Assembly: GCA_905397405.1 (NCBI GenBank)
Contig: CAJPVJ010000088.1
Coordinates: 1-42,567, forward strand
Origin: Oppiella nova
Taxonomy: Eukaryota > Arthropoda > Arachnida > Sarcoptiformes > Oppiidae
Length of the DNA stretch: 42,567 nt
Direction of reading: 5' to 3'
Shown: one piece after another, positions 23,374-34,459 of the stretch
Layout of the letters: the number at the start of each line of letters is the position of its first letter
How positions within the stretch are numbered: position 1 is the first letter of the stretch
Position numbers and translations under genes: made by a program
The notes under the pieces: model-generated
Database searches by the model: none
What the model was told of the DNA's origin: nothing
Seen by the model: only the letters and a program-made list of their open reading frames with translations

Positions 23374-26300
23374 TTTAATTATGAAAATTATATATCATTT
23401 GAGTTTTGAATGCTTTGTATAAATACTTTAATTACTCGCTATTAATGAATAAAATCCCTTCATTTCGTTCATCATAACAGAATATTTATAGTGTTTTTTA
23501 AAGAATATAATTAATAAAATACAATACTCTGAAAAATATAAGTTATACATTTATTATAAATTAATTAGACGTTTAAAATGGAAATATTGCATTTCGAGCA
23601 CAAAATTGAATTCAATAAAGTGTGTGTTGAATGAGATTTTGTGCACAAATTTTATTTGCAAAATGCAATTGATTTGTGCGACTAAAGGATGGGCACAAAT
23701 GATGCGCTCATCTCAGCCTCAATACTGGTATAAGTTATATCGTATACAGAGATGGCATACAATACTTATAATCAGTGAAGCGATATGTAAGTGAGGCTCA
23801 CATCCAATACATTATTGAACACTATTTTCTCTTTTCTTTCTCTTTTTTCTTCAATTCAAGTCTTGGAGTCTTTCAATTCAGTCATAGATTTCAAAAATGT
23901 CGTTATATTCTAATACCTCCTCAAAAATCATGAATAATTTGCACAACTTTTTTGTTTCATATAAAAAATGTCTCAAATGTTTTATAGTGAGAAAATAGTC
24001 ACAAGATTTTCCCAAATCAATAACAGACGGAATTATTTAAAAGAAAAACTAATAACGAATTTCGTATTCAACGCCTAAAAATCATAATTGATTTATGGCT
24101 AAAATTACGACAACACAAAAGTGGCGTTAAATTTCATTATCAGATAAATAATGCTCTTATATGTCATTCAAGTTATATCCACAGCAAAGATAATTCGGAA
24201 ATAATAAATAGAAATTCGGGAAAATCTTTCAAACACTTCGTTCAATATTTTGTCAGATATTTATTTATAACCGACTCGTTTGACATCTCTTATTGTCGAT
24301 TGCCAACAAAGATCTTCCCCTTATATTTATATATTTATTTCATGTGCATTTTAAATACCAATAGTGATCGATGAGTTTACTGTCAGAGAATTTTTAAAAA
24401 TTCATTAAGAAATTCAAATAAATTTTTAATACAATATAAATCATTAAATAATGCTCGTATGGATCAATATTTACTAAAACAGAGAGATCTGTGTTTAGGT
24501 ACAGATGCATGTTATGATTGTTTAAACAAATAGATTTCACATTTCGTGAGTCAAACAATTCTTACACGAAAAACATAAACAATAAAAAGATTAAAAGAGC
24601 CATTTCTTCGCTAAACAATCGGATCCTAAGGTTTGTCTTAAATTTTATTTCACATACGAGTGAACAGAATTTTGAACGGAAAATAGTTTGGGTTTAGAAA
24701 TTGTTTTAATTTAATTTTTTCTTCAATCTATTGAAGCATACGCTGACTTCCGATCCGAACCGATCGACTCCCTTCTCAGACACTATAAGACATTAATTCA
24801 AAAACAGATCTAATCTGAAAATAACACCAAAAACTTTAAAACAATCCGGAAATTATGTGTTTTTTGCTAACTCTGGATTTTTTACAAATATATATATTAC
24901 ATATACGTGTTTCACGAATATATTTGAAACAAACTCTATATATATATATTTTTAGAGTCTATTGTAGTGTAGAATTGAGTTTAATATCAATCAAAAAGAG
25001 AAAGAAATTTACATTTTCTAAATTGAAATGTATGTGTGGGTCTCATAGCTCTAACCGCAGGCATACGAATAAAATACACTCTTTTTATACACAATAATGA
25101 AGTGTTCAATGAATTTCTTAAAACATATGCTTTGAATTTTGAAAACTTTTGGAAATCCTCTTTGAGTTACACTAATAGAGAACATAAATAATTGGTTCAA
25201 AAGAATTTGATATCAAATTTATAAGAATCTCCTCAAAGCATAAGCTGTACTGCAAAACAGTGTCATTTGAAATGTTTATTTAGTAAGTATTTATTTAATT
25301 TAAAGTTTATTTAGTGAGAAGTGGAGAGACAATGAAATTAGTTAATGAATGCCATATAAGCGGCCGATTGGCGTCATATGTTTGAAACTCAAATACATTC
25401 ACAAACTAATGTAATATTTTGCGAGAAGTAATATGTAATTCATTTCAACTGCAGTCACACCATAAGAATCGACTGTTCGGGAGAAATATATTTCGAGCAC
25501 CGGTTATATCAGACATATTTGGGGTCAGGGATCAAAACATCAATCAATAATTGTGATGCCATTCATAAACTGACTCATAATATCTCTGTTCATAAAAATG
25601 TGAACTCTTTTTATCTTTTATTCATTATATCTAACAATTCATATCATTTAATGTTAATTAAAATTCTTTACTTAAATTATTTGGCGTCAAAATATTCTAT
25701 TATTTTCATTTAATAGTGCATTAAATTAATTAAAAAATTAAATTGATATTTTCAAAAAATAATAATATCAATAGTGTTAATTGATAAGTCATAGTACTGT
25801 ATACTGACATAAATTCCAAATAATAATCAATGTAAATTATAATTTAAATATAATCAAAAAAAAATCAAATAAAATTTTTAATCAGAACTAAACTTATATA
25901 AACTATTTTATGACAAAATCTGAGATACTTTCAAATATTGCTTTCGATTTAATATAGTATTTTATATTATAGAAAGAAAGTAACAATTCCTGGAAACTAT
26001 TCTCTGAAAAATATTTAACTTTTGAAGTCTTTTACTCCCCTTTGGGTTTAAGCAAAAAATTGTCAGACAATTTAATATACAAACACCAAATATGCGTAAA
26101 ACTCGTGTTTTAGGAATCCAGTAGTTTTGGTTTTCATCTCTTTTAATGTAAGGTTTGTATAGTACAGTAAATCTTGAATTAATTAATTTATTACAAACAT
26201 TAGAGACTATTAATTAATTAAGATATGAGTAAAAACATGAATTTGTAGAAATATTGTCTAATGTAGTTTTATACCAAATTGGATTATTATTGCACATAAA

Positions 26301-29300
26301 ATTTATCAAATAATCGATAGTTCAAAACGTATCCAAAAAATTATATTAATCCTAATATAGTCGTAATAAAAAGCAATAAAAAATACTGTAAGTGCATTAT
26401 TTTTATGGCTAATAAAGTGATGAAATGTTGATTTATATATAATATTTGATATTAAGTTATTATAGTTAATGACACGTTTAGCCTAATATAAAATATTTTC
26501 GAGACACTTCACAATTTTTGATAAATTCTATTAAATTCCAATACATTTAAGTTAAATAAAAGTAATCTTTTAAAGCAAATATTAAAATATGTATTATAAA
26601 ATACATTTTAATTCATAAGTTTCATAGCTTTATATAAGTTGTATATTGAATGGTCTGGAAATCAAGAGAAGAGTACAGTATAATACACAAGAAGTGTAGT
26701 CTTGAGTATAAGTATCGATCATCCGTTGGCTTTTGATAAACACATTCAATCAAAAAACGCCAAAAATAGGTTTACTTCTACAACAGAATTTAATATCAAA
26801 AATGGCTTTAAATAATAGACAAAGTGTTGTGAATATTTAACGTTAAAACATAATTCTTATTAATATTTAATAACATAAAAGTCCAAAGATTTTGCAACAA
26901 ACATATCATCAGAAAATGTATTTCCTGTAACCGAAACTGAAATATAAATTCAATCAAAAATTTTCAATTAATGCAATGAATTCTTGGAGACATTTTTGTC
27001 ATCAGTTGTGTCTGTAATAATTGTTTAGGGAATGAGTGATGCCTTTCTGAAACTAAGTTATAATTAAAATAATAATATTATAAAGAACTCAAACCATTGT
27101 AAGAGACATCACATCTCAGCGTATATTATAATATATTTAGTATACAATACTTTGCAGTGAATATCATAACCAGTGTTTAGACTTTAATCAAAAGGCTTTT
27201 ATTTAATTAATTCAAATTAAGTTATGCAGAGCTTTACGATCCTATTATGAAACTATTTGTAAAGTTTAGTGACTCTAAGCGATGAAAAAATGCATTTTTA
27301 TGACACTTTTAATGATCCGGTTTTGAATAAAATAATTTCCGGTCTATCAAACAGCCTGTGCGCTGACTCTCAAATAAGTCAATTGTTTGTCCGCTAATTA
27401 TCACTCTATTGTCACTCACACTCTAGACCTAAGACTGTGGTTAACCTGTTGGCAGTGTTGCCAGTGTCTGTGCATATCCCTGTCCAATGTCAATGTTTTA
27501 TTCAATCGACGCTCATTTGTATACAAAACACAATTTTCTATTCAATACTTGAAACAATTGTATTTAAAAGTCATATTTTTGAAAAGACACTAAAACTCGT
27601 ATGACTGTGATATTCATATTCATAAACAAAAACTTAATTAAGAATTACTTAAATTCTGTTTTCATTTCATAACAATATATTATTAATGAATAAAATAAAA
27701 ATATAAAGAAAAAAAATTTATAAAAATCTCGTTTCTAATAAACAACAAAAAGGGATTAACTTTTGTATTCATTTATTTTTACTTAAAAAATAAAAGACAC
27801 ATGAAATTTATATAATCATTATTTATTTTTTAGTCGTACTTCTGGGTAATATTTGTATGCAATAAATCCCAAAACAAGACAACGGAAAGTCTAATAATTT
27901 GCTTATTAAAGTCAATAATTTATTAGAGAGAGTGTGTGTTGTGTTATACACTGTAGCACTCATACAGTAATTCTAATTCTAATCAAGTAATGCAAGCATT
28001 CATTTGGTGTACAGAAGTAAAGCACAGAATTTGTAGCAATTGTAGCCCAAGTATACCGTAAGTGAGGATTATTAGCAACAAAGCCCTTCACTAGTGAACA
28101 GAATTTTCATTATAGATATGATTCAATCATCACTTAATCAATGCTTTACCGATTAGAGTTGAGTTCACTAATTAAGCACTTATTATAACTTTTGTACACA
28201 ATATTGTCTTTTGGTTAATGAAATTTTCGCATTTCTAAAGAATATATTAATTCACGAATTTATTCATAATTTGCACAAATAATAATAATAATTTTATTAA
28301 ATGGCAACTCATAATAAGTTGGCCTCGCATTTGCTGCACAAATGTTTCTCAAAATAAAAACAAAATTTCAATTTAAGTTTTCCAAAATTTTTATTAAATT
28401 TTATTGATCAAGAATAAAATTTAGTAATAAATTATAAAATGTATCAAATCAATCATTCTTATAATAAATTTATTGCAAATAAATACTATATTTTTATTCT
28501 TATTATAAATTAAATAAATATTTGTATACTATCGTGATATTATATCATAAACATTTAGCAATTTAATTCAAATCCGTGCGGTTTTACAAGAAATTTATCT
28601 GATTTTTTGTATGCGTTTTATTCAAACGTTATTAAATGAATTTTAAATCCTTATGCCATCAAGCTTATAATTTTATAAATGTTGACACAAAAATGTCACG
28701 CTAGTTTTCACAGTTTTCTAACTATTTATTGACTATTAGTTTCATGTCTTAAAAATAAAATCAGAGATATTTTTATTATAACCGCATAATATATTATATT
28801 GAATTTTATTGCAAACGCCTACTATTAATAATAAATATAATATATGGACATAAATTTGTATTAATTGGTAAAAAATAAAAGAGTATAAAATAAAATAAAT
28901 ATTCAATAATATAATACACGTATTTAGTAATGACTGATAAGTGACTGGATTAATGTCACAAAAAAGACTAAACTGATTGAATTAATTGCAGTCTAATTAA
29001 TATTTATGTATTATAAAAGACGTGCTTATCATTTGTGACACTAATTATTAAATGAATATTTGTTTTATCATTAAATCAATAGCTAATGACTAGTAAATGG
29101 TCTGTAATTGATAAATATATTCAAAACTCAAATCTACAGCATTTTGAAAATTGAATATTAAAGAGCAATGTTTGTGTGTTTTATATAATAATAATATCAG
29201 AAAATTTAAATAAGAGTATTATATAAAAGAAATACAATTCTTATTTATATGCATTCAGTTTTGTTATCATTTGTTTACTATTGGGACACAAGAATTGCCA

Positions 29301-30065
29301 GTTTTTTAAGATTCACTGAATTTTATCGCAATTTTCATTCATGTCTTTGGGATTTGGTTTTTAATAAAGAGAACCCAAACTAATGACTCATCACTAATGA
29401 GTTAACATTATCTCAAAAAATTCAACAAAAAGTGTTTTTCCTCGAGAATAGCGTTTAGAGTAAAGTGAAAGTAAAGTAGAGATGCCTTCAAAACAGTCAT
29501 AACATAACTGCCAACGAATCGATCCTTTCGTCTCAACTGATTATGAAAACTATTTTATATTTCTATTTTCATCATTTGCTTTATGAGTCGTAACAATAAA
29601 TTTGAACTTATTTTTATTAATATTGTGTTTCTTAAGTATATATTTAAATAAAAATTGCAAATCAGTTTCAATTTTAAATTGAATTTTTGGCAATCAGTAT
29701 AATATTACTGCTTAATATACTGCACTGTAAACTACTGTACATACTGTACCGGTATATAAAACTGTATGTCTCAGCAGATCTACATTTGAGACTATTTCCT
29801 AAAAATACTGACAAATCAAAAGCATATTGATTACACATTTTCTGTAACAGTTACTGTTCACCTAATCAGAGTTGTGGTCAGTTTTGACTTTTCGCAATAA
29901 ATATTTGTAATAAAATGACTAAAAGAATGTGTTTTACAATCAATATAATCACAGAAACGGAATGTCATATAAATAATGTGAGAATCAAATCCAAAAATTC
30001 TTATATAATGTCGTGAAATACATATAAAATTTGGGTTTGTATTTGACTTATCTTTGAGAGACAGC
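23374..30065. other. Long gene-free AT-rich stretch
   Basis: In 6.7 kb I see no exon with family resemblance, no splice-consistent open frame, no RNA gene and no mobile element. The first part must contain the 3' UTR of the Beat gene, and the last part that of the septin. Open frames such as those at 24855, 25519 and 27387 are short and of AT-rich random composition. Confidence 0.55.
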
Positions 30066-31658
30066 TCACTCTTCTTCCTTCTGAGACAAGTCGTCACAAC
30101 TTTGTGCGGCACTACTGACGGGTTGGCTGGACTGATAGCGTAGCTGTTCCTGCATTATCTCCAACTGCTGTTGCATTCGGCGGATCTCCTCTTGTTTTAT
30201 CTGCAGAAGTCTGTCAGTTGTCATGTTTGGGTCATTTCTAATGTTCGCAACAAATGTATTCATTAATTATATATTATTTCAATTCATTAATTCATTAGAA
30301 TTGCCATAAATGAACACAAAAAGCATAACTTACTCCTGTTGTTGACTCAATTTAGCCAAATGTTGGGCCCTATAGTTTTCATAGAGTACATCACTGGTCA
30401 CGTCCTTTAGGTCTTGCATATGAAGACTAAAACATAATTTATACTTAGATTTATAAATTAGATTTAGTAATAATCATAAAAACCTCAAAAATGTTCTCAA
30501 TTTAATGAAATCGCTGTACTTTTCGTCCTGAATGTCGACAACACCTAAACATAAGAGCAAAATGAGTGAACCATTTGTATACTAAACGTATTTAACCAAG
30601 GTAATCAACGTCCAATACCCCATTGATATTCTCGTCCTCTGATTTTTCTGCCCTGGTGTTCAATGGTTTGAGTGCTTCCGATAATAGCGAATGGAATGCT
30701 TTCCTAATTGATTGACATATGGATGAAAGCAAATGGAGAGCACATCCACGGACTGAACAATACCTTAATTTCCTGGTCTTTGCGTCTGAACTGATCGTCT
30801 TCATCGCTATCGCATTCGGGAATTCGGAAAATACTGATCCCGTGCTCATCAAACTCTCTTAAGATCTACAAGACATACGAATTATAAATGTGTCAATAAT
30901 TGCAAAACAACTCATAGATTGTGTGCAGACCTTCTTCTTGATGGCATGCATTTCATTAGGTGTGAGAGAGTCTGCCTTCGCAACGATGGGCACTATATTT
31001 ATCTTTTTATGCAATCGTTTCATAAACTGAATGTCGAGTTGAGATAAACTGAAAGCAAAATATTAAAAAATTGTTAAAATAGCGCAGAATAGGTGGACAA
31101 CAGAATGGTTACCCCCTTCCGAATGGAGAGATAAAATAGAGACAACAGTGGACTCTATTGTCGGCAATATTCTTGCGGTTGAGTCCGGACTCGTCCTTAA
31201 AGTATTGGTCGAACTGTTGGTCGATATAGTTCTCGACGGCTTGGAAGCTGTCGTTCAGATCCAGTGAGTCTCCATATCCAGGAGTGTCCACAATAGTGAC
31301 CCTCAGTTTGATGCCCTTCTCGATGATGTCCAGCTGTTTCTTATCGATAACTACAGTCCTCTCCAACAGCTTCTCAACACTGAATTGTTTGCGTTGTTTG
31401 TAGAGATCGGCCAAAAAGAGACAGTTCACTAGAGTTGATTTGCCCAGACCTGACTCACCTACCCGTCCACCCAAACACAAACACTAGCATTAGTACAATG
31501 AATGGCTATAGTGGAGGACAGGTGTGGCACATACCGACCACCATAATAGTGAAGTCAAAGCCCTTTTTGGCGGACTTTCGGTGGACGTGTTCGGGAAGAG
31601 TGGCGAAACCGATCTCACCCTTCAAGACATCATCACATTTAGCTTTCTTATCATCCAT
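30066..31658 (-). CDS. Septin, SEPT2 group
   Basis: Complete GTP-binding filament protein of 366 residues, the usual size. Exons on the minus strand: 31658-31535, 31458-31113, 31048-30931, 30865-30764, 30703-30619, 30544-30484, 30426-30334 and 30237-30066; all phases agree. Seen in order: the polybasic/lead segment [17 protein letters not shown]-loop GESGLGKST (residues about 42-50), switch II DTPGYGD, the conserved DESGLNR and [16 protein letters not shown]4 motif AKAD, and the septin-unique element [19 protein letters not shown]. The C-terminal end is a coiled coil rich in Gln/Glu ([20 protein letters not shown]) ending KEEE. Septins assemble into hetero-oligomeric filaments at the cell cortex and cleavage furrow. 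The coiled coil and sequence favour the SEPT2 group (Drosophila Sep1/Sep4-like). The start is [20 protein letters not shown]; its surroundings are duplicated. Confidence 0.93.
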
Positions 31659-31878
31659 TTGTCATTCATTCACATCACCGCACCATTCAGTCATCATATG
31701 TTACACTCATTGTAATCAATGTATTCATGCATTCATTGGTTGATCACTATCAAGACATCATCACATTTAGCTTTCTTATCATCCATTTGTCATCTCATTC
31801 ACATCACCGCACCATTCAGTCATCATATGTTACACTCATTGTAATCAATGTATTCATGCATTCATTGGTTGATCACTA
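31622..31878. repeat. 128-bp tandem duplication over the septin start codon
   Basis: Unit 1 (31622-31749) and unit 2 (31750-31878) are nearly identical, differing by a one-base insertion in unit 2 around the tcatctcatt stretch. Each contains the ATGGATGATAAG start and the first 12 codons on the minus strand. Only the copy nearer the gene continues into the septin frame. The distal copy opens a short frame that stops after about 17 codons, so it would act as an upstream ORF if transcribed. Confidence 0.9.
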
Positions 31879-32583
31879 ATCGCATTGACCGGCGATCAAC
31901 CTTTCATTCATTGACTGTATGTTTGCAACAAATCATTAGTTATTCAATCAATACTTACAACGACTGGCATTGCATTCAATTGTAGTGCAAAACAGTTTCA
32001 AATTACAATTGTATTCAATATTAATGTCAAATTGATTCAAATATTTGACAAACGATTGCTTTGTTTACTAATAAATCGATTCAAACACTCATTCATTGGC
32101 TTTGCTTTCAATACACAGTTTGCCTTTTAATCACATAATCGTACACTTATTATACAGGTTTAGGGCCTAGTGTTGAGACACTAATGTTGTGACATGTATT
32201 ACAAAATGTCAATCGATTTGTACAACACATTGCGTGAACGCCTTTTCAATGCATTTCAATGCCATTAATGTAAAAGTTTTGTCACAACTTTTGGCACATT
32301 CCCTATTATTGCGTCGTTTCCATGCAATACCTTGCTAATTGCTAATATGGGATTCATAATCAAAATGTTGATAGCTTTGATTTAACATCATTAGTAGAAA
32401 AGTGACTTTTTTTTAATATAAACTTGTGTTTAATATCATAATAAACAAGTAATCGTTTGCATTGTATGCATACAATTCATAGAAATGATTGCATTTCACA
32501 AACTATTGCAAACAATTAACGAACATATTTAACATATTATATAAATTGTACGAAATGTGATCAGTTTGTCAAATATCAAACTT
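31879..32583. other. Divergent intergenic interval, septin and Gly/Cys/Asp-tail gene
   Basis: AT-rich, with no gene recognised. It should hold the septin promoter and that of the small membrane-protein gene starting at 32584. Part of it (about 32330-32400) resembles the segment around 33350-33415 upstream of the second paralog, which suggests the promoter was duplicated with the gene. Confidence 0.4.
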
Positions 32584-32770
32584 ATGAATATGGTTTTTCA
32601 AGATTTTCTGTTAATATTTATATTAGTTGCAATAGTGCTGGGTGGGTTTATGTTGTGTATGTGTGCGGGTCTAAGTCGCAATCATACCAACACTGGACGC
32701 AATACAAGACATCCCAATCATTTGCATCCCTCACCCATATTCATGAATACATCTAATGATGATAATGGTT

Positions 32771-33029
32771 GGAATGGTATGACCCAGGACACATTTGCTA
32801 CCACAGAAATTCAAGGCTTTGATAGTGGATGCGATTCTGGTAATGGTTCGGGAGATACTGGAGGCTGTGATACTTCAGGAGGTGGAGGCTGTGACTCAGG
32901 AATGGTATGACCCAGGACACATTTGCTACCACAGAAATTCAAGGCTTTGATAGTGGATGCGATTCTGGTAATGGTTCGGGAGATACTGGAGGCTGTGATA
33001 CTTCAGGAGGTGGAGGCTGTGACTCAGGA
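32771..33029 (+). repeat. Exact 128-bp tandem duplication
   Basis: Sequence from 32771 repeats without any difference from 32899; identity runs for 131 bases. The copies begin ggaatggtatgacccagg and end ggctgtgactcagga. Perfect identity means very recent duplication or an assembly join. Confidence 0.95.
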
Positions 33030-33125
33030 GGTGGTTGCGACTCAGGTGGTGGAGGCTGTGACTCAGGTGGTGGCGACTCAGGGGGTGGCGGTGGCGATAG
33101 CGGGGGAGGAGGAGGAGGAGGTTGT
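33020..33125 (+). repeat. Gly/Asp/Cys-coding minisatellite
   Basis: Imperfect units of about 12-18 bp built on ggtggnggctgtgactcagg, encoding SGGGCD/SGGGGCD/SGGGD. The local GC content is far above the surroundings. Confidence 0.8.
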
Positions 33126-33786
33126 GATTAAATATATGATCACTAATAATGGATTAAACGCAACAATGACCTGTATGATTTATTCACAAAATGATATTAT
33201 TTTTTGAAATCACTTATTTTAAGCGCAATTGACAATGCGCCAAATACTCTGACAGTAAGTCTAATCTCAATACAGTACCTTGCTTCAATGTACAATTTTT
33301 GATACAATTTTGACAGATTCTTGATATTTGTATTATTTAATGGCATTACTTTCTAATTGCTAACATAGCATTTAAAATAAAACTGTTTATATAACTTTGA
33401 CATAATAATTTGTTGTATAAATTTGTTTGTTGTATTGAAACATGGCCTTACCCTTAGGACAGTTACCCATCCTGGTCTCGTGACTTGAGTGGTTAGGATC
33501 CCAATATCCAATTTGGACCTAATAACACCAAATAAATATGAAAACGATCCATTTAATTGAATAAATTAGTACAAGTGTGCGCACAATATAAATAAAGAGT
33601 TTTAAATTTTGTTGATTGTTTTAACTGTATAATTATTATATTGCCATCAGATATATAATAAGACTTGCAAAAAGGCCACCCGTTAATCAAAGACATTTCA
33701 TTTGATGGTTATATTAGAAATATTAAACCGTTTGTTGTATTTGTACCAAGATGTTTGCAAGAATATAGTGTAATTATTGCCGAGAC

Positions 33787-34113
33787 ATGTCTGAGTTGTT
33801 TGTGATGTTTATAATAGTGGTCATATTCATTGGCGGCACTGTAAGTCTTGTCAATCTATGTTCTTGTATCGCAATGCGTAACAATACAAACATTGGAAGT
33901 ACTGTTGCAAATACAAGACACATCAACGGTTACCATCACTCCGGATGGCATAATATGAATGACAACAGTTTTGCTGCCCAATCCTTTTATAACGATTCCG
34001 GCACTGGTTTTGCAGAGTTTCATAGTGGAGGTGCTGCTGGTGGTAGTGGCTGTGATTTAGGAGGTGGTGAATGCGACTCAAGTGGTGGTGATTGTGGCGG
34101 AGGTTGTGATTAA
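33787..34113 (+). CDS. Small single-pass membrane protein with Gly/Cys/Asp-rich tail
   Basis: Intact 108-residue single-exon gene, paralogous to the broken one upstream. An N-terminal hydrophobic helix (SELFVMFIIVVIFIGGTVSL) is followed by NLCSCIAMRNNTNIG, an Asn/His/Ser segment with HHSGWHNMNDNSFAAQ, and a tail ending SGCDLGGGECDSSGGDCGG plus GCD. The two proteins share the order helix, Cys pair, NxTNxG, TRH, W-N, then Gly/Cys/Asp tail. Flanking sequence about 430 bp upstream is also similar between the two, so the whole gene unit was duplicated. Type III membrane topology with the tail in the cytosol is likely but not shown. I do not recognise a named family. Confidence 0.65.
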   Translation: MSELFVMFIIVVIFIGGTVSLVNLCSCIAMRNNTNIGSTVANTRHINGYHHSGWHNMNDNSFAAQSFYNDSGTGFAEFHSGGAAGGSGCDLGGGECDSSGGDCGGGCD

Positions 34114-34459
34114 ATCATTAATCGTGTCAATGACTTAACTCAACAATGATCTACTGAAGTGTACAGAAAATCGAAAAGTATTCACAAAATACTATTATTT
34201 TCAAATCGCCTACAATTGAGAAAACACTAAAAGAATTCAACACTTTGTGAATAAAATATTTTATTCTTTTGGACATATTTATCGATAACATTATTACAAA
34301 TATTGAGTTTAAAGCTCTTTATAATAAAAAATTAAAAACTTTTATTAGAAAATATATGCTAAACATACGTAACGAAACTTGTGATAAAGTACGCTTACTA
34401 GGGTTTAGTTTCTTAATAACTCAAAACACCTTGAAGAACCTGCACAGCAAACTCACCAG

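Larger units (their letters stand above)
32584..33131 (+). pseudogene. Small membrane protein with Gly/Cys/Asp tail, frame broken by duplication
   Basis: Reads MNMVFQDFLLIFILVAIVLG, one hydrophobic helix at the very N-terminus, then CMCAGLSRNHTNTGRN, an Asn/His-rich stretch, and a tail of GFDSGCDSGNGSGDTGGCD type. An exact tandem duplication of 128 bp (not a multiple of three) shifts the frame, and the reading stops at 32908-32910 (GMV stop). The second copy continues, after the shift, as further SGGGCDSGGGGCDSGGG units to a stop at 33129-33131. The unduplicated layout would match the paralog at 33787, so the disruption is recent or an assembly error. There is no intron. I know no function for such Cys/Gly/Asp repeats; the tail is presumably flexible and may bind metal (inference). 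Confidence 0.6.

Noticed and set aside
23606-23794. 62-codon frame downstream of the Beat gene
   Set aside because: It has no signal peptide, Ig motif or splice continuation and sits in AT-rich flank.
30592-30703. Apparent frameshift in the septin near GREYQWG
   Set aside because: A donor at 30618 (ggg|gtattg) joined to the acceptor before 30544 gives an unbroken [16 protein letters not shown], so the exon simply ends earlier.
33440-33530. tRNA-like stretch (tggtctcgtgacttg, gtggttaggatcc)
   Set aside because: It recalls the tRNA-Glu A-box region, but I can find no acceptor-stem pairing, anticodon arm or B box.
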